Source: Hybos culiciformis
Taxonomy: Eukaryota; Arthropoda; Insecta; Diptera; Hybotidae
NCBI GenBank assembly: GCA_964007475.1
Contig: OZ023273.1
Location: 124,419,812 to 124,483,811, forward strand
Direction: 5' to 3'
DNA: 64,000 bases
Shown here: positions 14,387-28,653 of the stretch, piece after piece
Layout of the letters: every line of letters starts with the position of its first letter
Position numbering within the stretch: position 1 is the first letter of the stretch
The notes under the pieces: model-generated
Told to the model about the DNA's origin: nothing
Databases searched by the model: none
Seen by the model: only the letters and a program-made list of their open reading frames with translations
Translations under genes and position numbers: made by a program

Positions 14387-17300
14387 TTTATAGCGGATGA
14401 TCACGTTATGCGAAATAAATCAAATAATAATGCGCACTAAAGTGATCGTGAGGTCTGAGATGGTTAATTATGTTTTCTATATAAGGATGACGAAACGATT
14501 TTACAACAATATTGTACAAACTTTTCAATGTTCCTTAGTTTTTCTTAAATAAAAACTGTTCGATTTAATGAAAATTCCAAGCACAAAATAATCACATGCT
14601 ATAACTTCTGTACCTCTACTTTAATTTAACTTTCTTTTGCTGAAGAAGAAAAATAAATTGTTTTCTAAATATAAAAAACCTATATGAAAATGCTATTCAG
14701 GTACTCATTGAGTAATGTACGCATTAAAATTATTTAATTTATGAATTTTGAGTTTATCTTCAAAGCTACAAATTCAACAATCTGATTGTAATCATTTGAT
14801 GAATTATATAGTTTTAAAAGTTATATCTTCTAAACATAACATTATAATTTACATAATACAATATTTACATAGTACTAGCATTTAAAACAACTGTCTCTGC
14901 AGCCATATGGTCATTTCTGATCACTATAAAGATGCTGTTAAGCAAATTACATCAAATTCGACTAGGCCCCGTTTAGTAGTTTTTCAATGTTGGCAATCCT
15001 TAATAAAATAAAAAGCTTTCATACCTTATTAATATGATACTCTAAATTTCATTCACAAAATTGAAACTAATGAGCGTTAAATGTCAAAATAAAAATCATA
15101 TAAATTTAAAAAGTTCAATAATTTTTTATGTACATATATATAACTTTATAGATTTAAATATAATTAACCTTGATATTAACAGTTCATTTTAGTTTATATC
15201 AACTTAAAATCACAGCTTGAAATATTACTTTATATTTTACAATTGTTTATTATTTTTTTCTTTTAGCTTTTAGTTTAAATAAATTTATAACTGTCACTTA
15301 TATTTTTCATTTAAAACCCTCCTGGGATATTTTTCACATGACATGACAAAAAAAAAAGTAATATTTTTTAAGTCTACCAGAAATTTACACAACTGTGAAT
15401 ATACATAGGTATATAAAAAAAAATTATATCTACGATATATGAAATTTTTAACAAGATAAGCTATTAAGTTCAATCAAAATGTCTGAAAATGTCAGCATAG
15501 CAGTGCAATTACAAAAAGAAGCACAAGCATTGACATTAAAATACATAATATTAAAATAGTATGATATAAATTAATGTTTTATTTTTCAATAAAATAGGGT
15601 GTTTCACAATAATTGCGTATTCAGCAAAAAAAAAAAACAAGAAGAAGCGATCAGTCATAAAAACATAACAATTTTTTTATTCGCACATGTTTGGAATAAA
15701 CTTAGAGATGTATGACATTTTTTAAATAAGAAGGGAAAGATTCCGAGAAGTTATAGTTATACAGAAATTAATTAATAATTATGTTCATAGACACCTAATC
15801 ATCTCGATTTAGTTAATTTTTGATATTTGATGTTTCATAAGTATGAACTATAATAAATGACCCAAAGTTTTCCTACATTAATGCGTGAAAACAAATTACC
15901 ATAGTTAGTGTGTATAATAATAAATTTTTCAACTATCGGTAAAAGATGAAGTAAAACAGAATTTTGCAAAATTATAACTTTAATATTGAAAATTGTGTTT
16001 GATGTGAAATTTGATACTTTTAGCCCTGAAGAAGTTTCAATCTTTATTAACAGTTTTTTTGTTTTTCAAAATCAATTTATAACATTTTTTTAAGTAATAA
16101 AATTTGACACCTAATTTCTTTGATTCATTAGAAAATGAAAAAACAAGATATTTATATATTTTATTTTTTCTAATGAATACAAAATCGTATATTTATGTTT
16201 TCAATTTTTTAACTTCTTTTTTTCAAATTGAATTGGATATGTCTGCGGCGAGTTGTGTTTGAAAAAAAAAATAAAAATAAAACAACAAAATTCAAAAAGA
16301 AAACAAGAATTATTAAAGATCACTTTTTAAAAGTCAGAAGCAACATCATTTTCCTGTCTATCATTCAAGATGTAATGTGACTTTGAAGTGACAAGAAACA
16401 TTAAAATTTTATTTGTTAACAATCTTAGCTTTTTCTTGTTAGGAAATTTTATTAAAATATTTCTGTTTGAAAAAAAGAAACTGTAGTTCCAAAGTTTCAT
16501 GGCCAAATACTTATATATTAAAATCAGATACATAATAGTTAAATTTTGTTGTAAAATTAATTTTTAAACATTTAAATCAGCCAGAAATTCAGTAATTTTT
16601 TCACATACTGTAACTATGTAAACAAACATAAATGTGCAGTACATAGTTTAATATATTTTGTAAGTGAGATTTGAAAAGCAGTTATTATTATTCCAGAAAT
16701 TATTAACTTTTGAGAATAAATAAAATGCCGCTGAAATCCAAAATTTCATAATAAGCTTGCGAATAATTCAAACACACCGATTTCTTTCCGTGTATGCAAA
16801 ATATACCAGACTATCTACTTAGTTAGATAGATTTTTCTATATATCTAATTCTAAAGTATCTTAATTTCCAAAATGCCGCTATTGACAGATTTAACATTTT
16901 ATTTATTTTTTTTTATTTTTTAATTATTATTAGATTTGATAAAAATTATTCCATTATGGAATTTGAAGTTCTTATTACCTCTAATATGTTAAGATTGGAA
17001 CGAAAAGCCATTCTGGAACTATATTCTCAAACAAAATTGAACTCTTTATTTTCAAAACAGTTTTACTGGAATATAAAACAAATTTAAACTGAATTAAAGA
17101 ATATAATTTAAAAATAAAGAAAAAAGAAACATAAAAGTGATTGATGACCACATGATAATGGGTGGTAATTAATTACAAACATAATACAGATGCACCATTC
17201 TGATTATCGCTACAGCAGCGAATTAAGTATATGTATTTTTCTTTTTCTGTTGTTTTTTTGTTTCTCTTATTTTTCTTATTTTTTTTTTTTTTATTTTATA

Positions 17301-20300
17301 ATTTATAAGAGAAGTATGTATAATAATAAAAATATTCAACAACGAAATGAAGAATAATGATATCAATCTATTAATGCTAAAGAAAATTAAGGTTTGAGGT
17401 TTTTTAGTGCTTTTTTTATGCGCTGTAATGGTTTTGTCTGGTTTTGTAAAACATTTACACAAACATACATTTTGATATAATGTTTGTTTGATTGTAGGCA
17501 TGCTACAGTAGTTAAAAGAAAATGAATGAATGAAATTAAAATAACAAAAAAAAAAACAGAAAAAAAGTTAAACAAAATAAGAAAAGATTTATTTTAAGTT
17601 ATAAGGCGATAATGAAGATTATGTGTGTAGGTACTTGTAGGTACACATTTTCAGTATAAGAAAAATAATAATTTGAATTTTCAAAAAAAAAAATAAAAAA
17701 ATAAGATCTGCATCTAATATAAATCTTTAAGATCTTGAATAATTTGACTATTCGAAATAAACTTTAAATGTATTTTTCATATTTTTTTTCGGTTCAGTTC
17801 TCTTAATAAAGAATTTCTGTAATACATAAATATAGGTTAGTTTCAAGGTTCAAATGCGAATAGACTAGAAGTCTTTATTTTTAATGAACACACATTGAGA
17901 AGATGTTTATTTTACCATCACCCTGTCATCGATGCTTGCTAAGCATTTACGTTATTTCTGTAGTTTCTGTCAAAATTTGCAGATAAAGAATACACTGCTG
18001 CAGAGATCACCTCACAACTTTAAAATTTATATATAAAAACATTGAATTATTTTAGCCGACGGTGTCGCAACTTCAGAGTTATAATTTTTTTAGCATTTAG
18101 GTACAATTAGTTTGGATTAGGTCATCGATCCTTTCCTTCAAAAATTGCTTCGGAGATGATATCGTCGCATGAAGAATTATAATAGTTGTACTTTTAACTT
18201 AAATAACTAGTATTCATACTTTTTAGCATTCCAAATACATTAAATTATACTGTACACCATATATATAATATTACAAGAAATAGAACTGAATCTTATTTAG
18301 AAGGAAATACTATTGTAATATAAGGAATAGAATACATTTACATAAAAAACCAAAAATGATATTTTATTGCAAAATTTCCTTGATGACGCATCAATGTAAC
18401 AAGATCCCGTAATAATGTTTAAAACCTATATGACTTCAAGTTGATGTTTACTTGCAAATTAAAAATAAAAAATTAATAACACTCACTCATTAACAATAAT
18501 ATCTGGCAAAAAAAAACAAAAAACAATCTATCAGATTCAAAGACAAAAAAAAAAAAATTCGATAAACAAGAAAAAAAATCCTAATCTATTTTTCATTTTT
18601 TTTATGTTTTGTTTTTTGTTTTTTTTTTTTTTTTTTCAAAGTAAAGAAATAGAAAAAACCGCGCACAAACAAAATCTAACTTTAAAGCTAAATCATCTGC
18701 AATTAATCTAGTCAGACATGAAAGATATATATAATATAATATAATAATATACAATGGAAAAGATAATTTTTGCTAAATCATTTTCTTTAAGAAATGATTC
18801 CCTAAATAAACCATCAAAGAATTTAAAATTTATTAAATTCATTTATTATTATTACTTTCATTTGTTTTCTGCTATGTTACTTTTTTTTTTCATTCGTTTC
18901 TGTTTTCCCTATTATGTTTGGCTTTAAGACAACATTTGTCAAAAAAAAAATTGTATATATAATAATAATAATAATAAGAAAAAGCCGGCAATACCAGTCC
19001 ACTTAATGAATTGAATGAAATAATCATAAATTTTGAGTAAAAAAAAAAAAGCAGAAAAAAAACTAATATCTTTTTAATTTTGTCTATGCGGCATACACTC
19101 TATCCGCTACTAAAAATATTAAAAAAAAATTTTTTTTTTTTTCATTTTTCTTTTAATTTATTACAAAATCTGCATTTTCATGATGATCATTTAATTTTAG
19201 AGTTTTTTTTTTTTTCATTTTTGTGTTAAGAAAAAAAAAATAAATAATAAAAATAAATAAATTAATAATCACACTATGTGTGTAATCAAATGATCTTTTC
19301 ATGTTAAATTAATGATATAAATTAGAAACATATTAGATTTTTGTCTTTTAGCCAAATAAGAATTTTATATTTAAACAAGGGGTTATGAAAAAAAAAAAAA
19401 AACATAAAAAAATTATGAAGAAATCTCAAGAAATTGTATTTAATGAGAACTATTAAGTATTATTGTGAGTTTACATATGTAGTTAGTCAAACTGTAATGA
19501 TAATAGTTCCGACAAGTATACACTATTGACCCAATGATTTTAATTGAAACGCATATTTATATTTAACTCTTAAACAGTTGTTATAGTCTTAACCGTAAAA
19601 TTTATAATTCTGTAAAAGCTTTTAATTTTGGAATTAAACAAAAAATTATTTATGTAATGTTTATAAAGTTTAGATAAACCATTACATACACAAAGTTACA
19701 ACACTATTTGAAATCGTCCAACAACTGGATATCAATTTAATTAAAAAAGAATCTACACTGTATTTTAGAAAAATTATTTCATATATAATATCTAGTTAGT
19801 TATCCAAATCTCGATATGAAAAATGTTCCAGTCAAATGTGTAATCAGTAAAGCCTTCCATAATTAAAACATAATAAAATGTACAATGCGTAAATATATAA
19901 TATACAAAATCCATGTTTAATGCATAATGTCAGCTTGAAGTTTAAAATATAATTTATCATGATTGCAGTCTTCACTTATAATAATCATATAAGTTTTTTT
20001 TTTTTTGTTTAAAACGACAAGAAAATATTGAATGTAACTAGTAGGTATATTCATAAAATTTAAAATATGTTAAGCTGCTTAGCATACGACTTCTTTATAG
20101 TTTTTCTTGTGCGTTATTTATGTTATATAGGAATTTTTTTTTTTATTTTTTTTTTTTAATAAATTTTGATTGTATGAATACACAAAATAGAAACTAATTG
20201 CCTTTAATGACTACTGACAATTGCCCATTTGTCTTCCAAATAATAATTTCATAAATAAAATAAATTGTTTACAACATTCCTTTTATATTTCAAATAATTT

Positions 20301-22966
20301 ATTTTGATTATATGAATATATATGAATGCGAAAGTATCATGTTCAATTATTTCGTTTAAAATATTAATATGCATTTTAAAGCTATTCAAAAAATTAATAA
20401 ATAAAAATTAATTTTTATAATAAATAAATATACATATAATAAATAAATATACATATGTTTAAAAATAAAATGCGTGAAGAGCATGGATGAACACCCTGAA
20501 GAAGAATAATATTATAAATTCTGAATACGTGTTGAATACATAATAGTACAGTTTAGTTAAGGGGGAGAAGTACATATATTTATACCTCTAAACTTAAGTT
20601 TAGTTAGCCTTAGTAAATTTTTCAACGAAAAATTTTGCAAAAGCTAATTAGGAAATTAACAGTTTTCAAAAAATAATGATATTCCCAGAAGCGAATTTAA
20701 ATCAAATTGTACTCTTCCACAAATATGTATATTTTAATATATATATACATATTTACGTAATATGCATTCTTGAATTTGCTTAACATATTATTTAAATTAT
20801 ATTTAATTTAATTCGTTTTTCAAACGCTTCGATTTGGAATTTGTAATATATATAATTTTTAGTACACAGACTTGAAATAAGAAGTACATGAATTCACAAC
20901 ATAATCGTCAGAATATAGTTTTGGCTTACTTGAAAGAAAGATTTGATTGAAATGACGTATCAAATCAATAAACAAAATTTTTTTTCTAACTTCAATAGAA
21001 TTTGATAACTATCTACATCAAATCAATTACAATACAAAGTTCAAAGTGTTAATTTTCAAATAAGTAAGTTTGAATAACCTGCATATTTAGAGTTTGATAA
21101 AACTATAATAGCTATTGGCGTCAAAAAATCATGCTACCGTGAATAAAAAGATTAAAAGAATAAAAAACACATTAAATACGTCATCTATCTACTTTAAAGT
21201 CGTTGGACATTTTACGACAATGAAGTGAGTTTTACAAAAAATAATCAAATAAACCAGATATATATTGAAAAAGTATATACTCAACAGTGGAAAGGAAGTA
21301 AATTGATGGTATTTTTCCATTCTCAATCTTTTTTTTAGTTCTTTCTGCAGCTATTAGTTTTTTAAGCGGCAGTACTTTTTTTCACGTTATTGGATGTTTC
21401 CGTTCTTAAAACACTTCCAATGCTCCCAATACTCAATATATAAAAAATTTGTTATATTTAAAGAAGGATTATAAAGATTGAAAAGTTTGCAGGTCTTCTG
21501 TCGATTTCTCGCTTCAGAAGCAAATACCGAAACATTTCGATTATTAAATTGAATTTCTTAACACCAGTAAAATTACTGACTGACTAATTGTCAATGAAAA
21601 TATATATCGAAGTTGAAGCGCATTAAGCCACCTTTAAATTTAGAAACTTTTTTAAATCATGATATTCTAATATCAAATATTTAACTTAATTCTTGTCTTA
21701 TGATCTTATGAAACCTTCAGTAAATTGCTATCACAGCGTCTTTTTTTTTTTTAATTAATTTTAACTTCATTAGACCGTATCGTTTTGGAATTAAAAAATT
21801 TAATAAACATAATATTTTATACATATAATTCGAGTATCATAATAATAACAATAATAATAAAAAAAAAATAACATTATAAAACCAAAAGAAAAAAAATATA
21901 TATACATATATATATGTTTAAATTTTTGACACGCATTTTAAAATTTTTAATAATTTAAATATTCTTTTGTTTTTATATATTAAATTTTATGATACATAGG
22001 TATACACTTAATTTAAATAAATTAATAAAACAAATTATCTGAAAATACCTCCTGGCCTTTGTTTAACAAAATTTATGACAATGTGCTACTTTTACTCTAA
22101 TGCCGTGGTCAAAATATCATTTTCTTCGTTTTTTTTTAAATGACAAAAATATTAAAAAAAAAAATAATAATATTTTCTTTTTGATTATTATATTAATTTT
22201 CATAATAAAAAAGCTAATGATGGGTTTAGTAAAAAGTAAAAAAAAATATATATAATAATAACTTTTGTGACTAAAATTAATGAATTCAATTAAAATTTTT
22301 CATTTAATTAAAATTTTAACGTTGTCGTGAAAATGAAATTAATTTAATTGTACAATATCTGATAATTTTCAAGACAGCTGACAATAAAAATTTATATACC
22401 ATAGTCTTTAATATAAGTTGTTTATATTTTTTTTTGCAATGTGTCTTTGTTTATAAATATTATAGACTTTTTATAATCATTGAAAACATTAACTTGTTGA
22501 GATCATAGTTACAACAACATCTAGATCTTCATATACATATATTCAGTCTAATTTATCTCTCAACTCGGATTTTGAACCAAAATTTTAAATATATATATAG
22601 GACTTTACAGTAATGTGTTATAAAATATGGAGGTGAGGATTATATTATATTATTTTAATTTAAAGATAGTTTGTCTTCTAATTGAATTGCTTGTGGTGAA
22701 AATATTTTTATTTTATGAATTTTGAATAAATATTATCAGAGTTTATTCCATTAAAATTCGAAACGTATCAATATCAACATTAGAAAAAAAAAAGAGTCAC
22801 TATTTCTCAAAAAGCGAGAAATAAATTTATTAAACTATATATTCCTATAAATTTCAATAATTTTCAACAATTTAAAGATAAATACTTATTTAAATTATTT
22901 CATTACTCAGGCAATATTCTTGTTAATTTCATAATCCAATGATATGTTCTTAATATTTCATTGTAC
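14387..22966. other. AT-rich non-coding stretch
   Basis: No supported gene. A less AT-rich island at about 18050-18190 has short open frames on both strands but no clear exon boundaries. Several long A or T runs occur (for example 18541-18632 and 19121-19142). Confidence 0.5.
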
Positions 22967-23523
22967 AATGTACTCAGTGGTGGGATTCAGCCGGTTCGTG
23001 CGAACCGTTTCTTAAAATATTTAAGATTCGCGCGAACCGTTTCCTAAAATTTGTAGGTTCGCGAAAATAGCCTGAAAAAGTTTCGAAATAACTATTCACT
23101 GTTTTAACAGTCCCTCCGTGGCAATTTCTCAACTACTCAAAGAATATGCAATTTAAATTTACATTGAAATTTGTATTAAAAATTTGACAAGCGTTTTACT
23201 TATTTATCTGAAAAATCTCCTTTTTCTTTAACTATGTTATGTGAATACTGTGACTAAAGAACTGAATAAGAGTAAAAATATGCTTTTACAAAGTATTAAA
23301 CGTGTAACAAGCAAGCCTGTTTTGAAATTACAACATTTGGAAACATGAATCTAAAAATTTATGAGTTTTTATGAAGGAGATATATATGTTCTGGAAAGGA
23401 CTTTAGAATCTAAATTAAAACAACTTTTTAGAGGATTCGAAACCACGAAAAAAATTGTATTCTTTTTTTTTACGGGATGCGAACCGGTTGTTAAATGTTT
23501 TGAATCCCACCACTGAATGTACC
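22967..23523. mobile_element. hAT-type MITE with 8-bp TSD
   Basis: A 541-bp non-autonomous element (22975-23515) is bounded by inverted repeats beginning CAGTGGTGGGATTCA at both ends. Flanking 8-mers AATGTACT (22967-22974) and AATGTACC (23516-23523) match at 7 of 8 positions, as expected for an hAT target-site duplication. Subterminal GGTTCG/CGAACC motifs recur near both ends, typical of transposase-binding repeats. The interior is AT-rich and codes for nothing recognisable. CAG at the tip and 8-bp duplication are hallmarks of the hAT superfamily. Confidence 0.85.
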
Positions 23524-25374
23524 CCGTAATACAAAATACTATAATTACAAAAACAAACATAATGTATCATCCCATCTACTTTACATAATATATTATGTAT
23601 TTTCAAGTAGTATTAAAAAACATTATTTATATATCGATTATATTATTAAAAATATATATATATTATAATTTTGACTCTAATTTGATTAGTATTATTATTA
23701 TTCAAATTATTATAAACTCATAAACTTCAGTGGTGGCAATCAAAATATGATTTCTTGAAAATATCAATCATAATTACTTTATATTATATTCAAATATTAT
23801 TTATTCTTTAATTTAAAATGTTGTCAGTAGGTACTCATCACTTTTGAAAAAAAAAACTGTTTTTCCTTGTATTATATATTCCTTTAATTTAAACTCTTAC
23901 TCTTGTGATCAGTATTCCTCATGTTTCAAAAATTGAAAAAAGTTTTTAATATTTTAGTATATAATATTTATTTTTATTCCATTTTTTCATTTTTTTTTCG
24001 TTATCACTTTCTGTCTGTCTGTACGTCCGTCCACTTGTCCCGCACTAATATGCTTATAACAAAAAAGAAATAGTCTGAAATTTAGCAATAGTCTAATTCT
24101 AATATAATGATGTGACCACATACTGCTAACGATCGTGACTTTTAAAATGAATAATTAATGCTCGAAAAAGAAAATAACATATTTTTAAAATCATATATCT
24201 AGTTTAGAGTAGACTACGTACAATTATTATATTATGTAAATGTACGTAGTTATGCTTTCTAATATACAAAAAAGTCGTTGACACATTCTTTCGATGCTGT
24301 GTAATGGTATAATCGTTCTTTTTAATTTATTTGAGATGCCTCAATAAATAAAACTTCAAATGCAATTTCTCGTTTGCATGTTATATAAATATTACTTAAA
24401 GGGAAATAGTATTCAAGGGTAAAGCATTTTACCACCAACGTTGTTGTGCAGATGATCAAACACAAATTTTTCATTACATAGTATATTACTAAACCATATT
24501 TTTAATTAAAATGTTAGGTTGTATTTATGTTTATTTTGAATTTTGAATTAAAATTATTTATCATTTTTATGCTGAATAATTTTAATCGAGTATATCGGAT
24601 GAATTGCGTTTCGAATTGTTTAAAATTTTTATTTTACACTTATGGAACTTGTTGCATATGCATATTAATATATTATATAAAAAACTATTCCTATACATTC
24701 ATTGGATGATTGGTTGCTTTAAGTGTGGACACCCTTATGACTTGAAAAAGTTCTCGGTTAACGCTTTCGCATTTTTTTGCTACCACTAAACACTAACAAC
24801 CATTGATTGACAAAGATAAGACATGTCAACAAATCGACTCCGTGGGGTTTAAGTACTGAACCACCTTCTTCTGTTTTGTTAATGCTAGCTGAATTAGTCA
24901 CCTAATATGCTTTTGTGGATCTTGTGAGGGCCCGACATCTTCAGATAAAGTGGACTAATGTTTCTTTCTTCAGTGAATGAAAATATTTTAAATAAAGTAC
25001 GGCTTAATAACATGCCTTTTATACCTGATTTAAATTTTGACATTTTAAAAAGAGGAATAATTTCTCACAAAATTTTTATCTTGACATGAAATCATTCATT
25101 CAGAATTAAATTCTTTAAACTTCATAATAATTATAATCTCAATCATTATGTCCAATTTTAATTTTATACATTTAAAAAATATCATCCTAAATTCGTTTGG
25201 AAATTAAAAAGTGTAAAAAAAACAACATTAAAAATTTCTTCATTCTATTGATCATTCAACTTTTTCATTCAAAATGATAAATATGTCACTGACATATGAG
25301 TTTAAAAAGGAAATCCGGATATTTTCATTTTATGAGACATTCAGATTAAGCGCAAAATCCTTTATAAAGTTACA

Positions 25375-25377
<3 letters not shown>
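23524..25377. other. Non-coding stretch with one GC-richer island
   Basis: Mostly AT-rich. Around 24700-24960 the base composition shifts upward over about 260 bp, with only broken open frames on either strand. That looks like a decayed transposable-element fragment, but I cannot name it. No TIR or target-site duplication was found for it. Confidence 0.4.

Positions 25378-25450
<73 letters not shown>
25378..25450. repeat. (TA)n microsatellite, about 36 units
   Basis: An uninterrupted alternating TA tract about 73 bp long. It is perfectly self-complementary and likely polymorphic. Open frames that cross it on both strands are repeat artefacts. Confidence 0.97.
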
Positions 25451-25453
<3 letters not shown>

Positions 25454-27484
25454 AAAAAAATTATATAAATCCCCTTTCCAAAATAACTTATGTGATATAA
25501 ATTGTTATTTTCCACTTTTTTTTTTTTCAACTTGAACATTTTATTTAAGTATTTATATTTTTTTTGTATTTTATTATTTATTTAATTTTTCCTTTTTTTT
25601 TTTTCGTTATACCACAATCTCTAGATCTGGATATGATTATAAGTGATATTAATATAAACCACACAGAACAAAATTATAAAAAGGTAACGATTACTCAAAC
25701 CAGCCAAAAGCAATTACACTGTCTGTCAAAATAACTGAGTAGCTGTCATGTTTTTTGCCGCCACCAACCTCCATTTATATCTTGTTTTAAAATAATAATA
25801 TATAAAATTTTTTTTATTTTTTTTTTTTTATTTCTTAATGTGCATAAATACTTTTTAATGTTATACTTAGGTAGAAATGGTTTTGAAATTAATAATAAAA
25901 AAGAAAAAAAACCTAAAAGTAGAATGTGAATTAAGATAAAGTTGCATTGTAAAGTATGAAACATTATTATATGAAGTATATACCACGAAAAGTGAATATA
26001 AAACAAATTAAAATTTTCAACACATTGTCTGCAGGAAAAAAATAAAATAAAAAAATAAACAAAAGAAAAGTTTTAGTATAATTTCAAATTAAAAATCTTC
26101 AATATGAATGACAGTGATTTTCAACTTCATTTTACCACACGGTGTATATATTGGCATGTGGCAGGAAGTTTTTAGATTAAAATAAGTTTCAAAAATTTTT
26201 GTTAGAAAAAATAGAATTTCTTTTATTCAGAAAACTGCAAGTTTTTGGACATTTCTATATTCTTACGATGGTTCTAAATTGACAAAAAATTACAATAGAA
26301 TCTCTTATTTATAATAATGCAATAGTTTAATTTCCGTAATAGAAGTTACCTAGATATATATTATATTGAATTACGAATGACATCATAAAAATTAGCCGTA
26401 CAAATACTTATTTATTTAGTACTGAACAAAATTATCTTAAATTAGGATTTTCATCATAAAATTAACTTAATTATTCAACAAAACAAATTTTAGCAACATT
26501 AACATTGAGTAAATGTGTTTTTTTTTTTATTAATTTCATTTAAAATAATATTCATTTATTTAATAATATTTTATAATTCGGCCAATTTAAATTTATAAAA
26601 AAGATATAAATTTTATCGTGTCAACTAAATGTTGTTATTAGCTGTAATAATGACAGTTATAACTTAATTTTTTCTTTAATATTTCTGTTTTCATTTGATC
26701 TTGATTGGACAAAATTGTATAAATAAAGCAGAATATATAAAATACTATATCATATTTATTTTTTTATTATTACTTTTTTTTTTTTGTTTATAATATGACA
26801 AGTTTTTATAATCATTTTAATATAAAATATTTTGTATAAACGTTCAGTTAGTTTTATTTGCTCGCGTTGTGAATTAATGACATTGGCGTAACAATAAAAA
26901 TGTCTAAGGAGTCATTCCACTAAGATCAAAATTATACCTAGTCTTAAAGTCTTATGTATCGCAAATAAGTAATATAAACGATTAATATAATATTCAGTCA
27001 TTTTTATGTTTGACTGACACTATATGAAATTTTTAATTGCCTACATAACTCATGACCAACATATAAAATCATTAATGACATAACAACATCGTATACAAAA
27101 AATTTAGGTAAATTTTTGTGAAATAGGAAAAAAAATTTATTAAGTAATCCTTTTTAGTTATGTTTTCGTCGTGGCACATTATGTTTAGATAGATATCACT
27201 AAAATTAGACAGAAAAAAATGCAAACTTATAAAAAAAATTATAAAATATATTAAAACTATATAAACATGCAACGCTACTGAAGTTTTGTTTTTCATTTCA
27301 TATAATACACATCTACCATTAAAATCATTCTTTGACCATAATTTTATTAAAATTTATTACTTTATTGTGAAGAAAAGTATAATAAAAATAAAAAAAATTT
27401 AAATTATTGTTGAAGAATGTAATTATTTTCAATTAAATTCAAAAATAATATTTAAAAAAAAATAAAGAACATTGTTTTTGAATC
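25451..27484. other. AT-rich non-coding stretch
   Basis: No supported gene, RNA or element boundaries. Open frames are short, hydrophobic and low-complexity, as expected from AT-rich DNA. Confidence 0.5.
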
Positions 27485-27519
27485 GTAAAAATTTTTAATG
27501 CGCATGGCTTCGGTAAGTT

Positions 27520-27665
27520 GTATTTACATTCGCAAATTTAGCTCGGTAAATGCTCCATTACATGCATCAATACACATGCAATTATAGAGGAATGTAAATT
27601 GTATTTACATTTCCCTGTGATGTAAATTGTATTTACATTGCTCTATATTGTATTTACATTCTTCA
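27520..27665. repeat. Array of palindromic TGTAAATACAATTTACA units
   Basis: Several spaced copies of GTAAATTGTATTTACAT-like sequence occur, most of them self-complementary, inside repeat-family copy 1. They resemble subterminal binding-site arrays of DNA transposons. Copy 2 keeps only one such unit near 41700-41720. Confidence 0.6.
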
Positions 27666-27819
27666 TTTTGAACTGCGTAATACTATAAACAAAAATAATA
27701 TCACTCACACTCACAATATTTCAAACAGACAAATACCAAAAAAAAAAAAAAAATTGCAAATGTATATCTCTCACATGCATCATATCAATGTCAAACAAAG
27801 CTTAGTTTATAATGCTAAA

Positions 27820-27864
27820 AATCTATATTTTCCCTCTGAGCTAATCTATATTTTCCCTCTGAGC
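27820..27864. repeat. 22-bp tandem duplication
   Basis: AATCTATATTTTCCCTCTGA plus GC occurs twice in tandem within the extra middle segment of repeat copy 1. The unit is too short to classify. Confidence 0.8.
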
Positions 27865-28352
27865 AAACAAAAAAAAAAAAAAGAACCAATAAAAAAATAC
27901 GCGGCTATTTTTTTTTTTTTCTAAAAAGCGGCCAGTCGATCAGTCGATGAATTTTCTTAACATGTGTTTCAATCTATTATTTTTAAAGGATCTTCAAACC
28001 TCTACTACTAAATTTTTAAACGAGTGTGGTTGGATTTTAGTACAAAAATTTAAACCACACTTCAAAAATTGCACTTATTTTTATTCAAAAAAACAAAATG
28101 AATAAAAATAGAACAATGGTAACCCTGAAAATATCTTTGTTGTCATTATAAAGTTTGCTGTCAAATGTCAAGTAAGAATTTTTTTTTCTTTTTTCAACAA
28201 ACGAGGAAAATGGCAGCAACAAGGAGATTATTTATTGTAAATATAAATTATAACTATATATTTATTATTTGATTTTATTTTTAATTATAAAAAAAAATAA
28301 TTATAAAATTATTATTATTTTTTTTAATAATTAAAAATAAAATTAAATAAAA

Positions 28353-28510
28353 TTTAAGAAGACCATTAGTTCCTAAAATAATAAAAAAAAATTAGTAATT
28401 TTTCTAAAAAAAATTATTCGATTTTTTTTTTGCAAAAAAGAAAATGAATAATTTTTTTTGGAAAAATTACTAATTTTTTTTTAATATTTTAGGAATTAGC
28501 TGATCTTAAA
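28353..28510. repeat. Long A/T-rich hairpin
   Basis: Arms of roughly 60 bp run from TTTAAGAAGACC through TTCCTAAAATAATA to a loop near 28420-28446, and back through the complementary TATTTTAGGAA to CTTAAA. Pairing is near-complete apart from a few mismatches. A second, weaker A/T palindrome sits just before it (about 28266-28350). It is probably a small fold-back insertion inside copy 1 of the repeat family. Confidence 0.7.
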
Positions 28511-28653
28511 TCATCCGGTTTGAAATCATTTCGAGAAATAAATTTACTTCCGTATTAATTAAATTTTATTTCCTTGCTTCATTTTGAACTTTTTTGTTTA
28601 TTTTTTTCATTGTAAATGTATTGTTTTCAACTCCCTCTCCCATGCACATTAAA

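Noticed and set aside
25274..25539. Open frames on both strands crossing the (TA)n tract
   Set aside because: Most of each peptide is an alternating I/Y repeat from the microsatellite.
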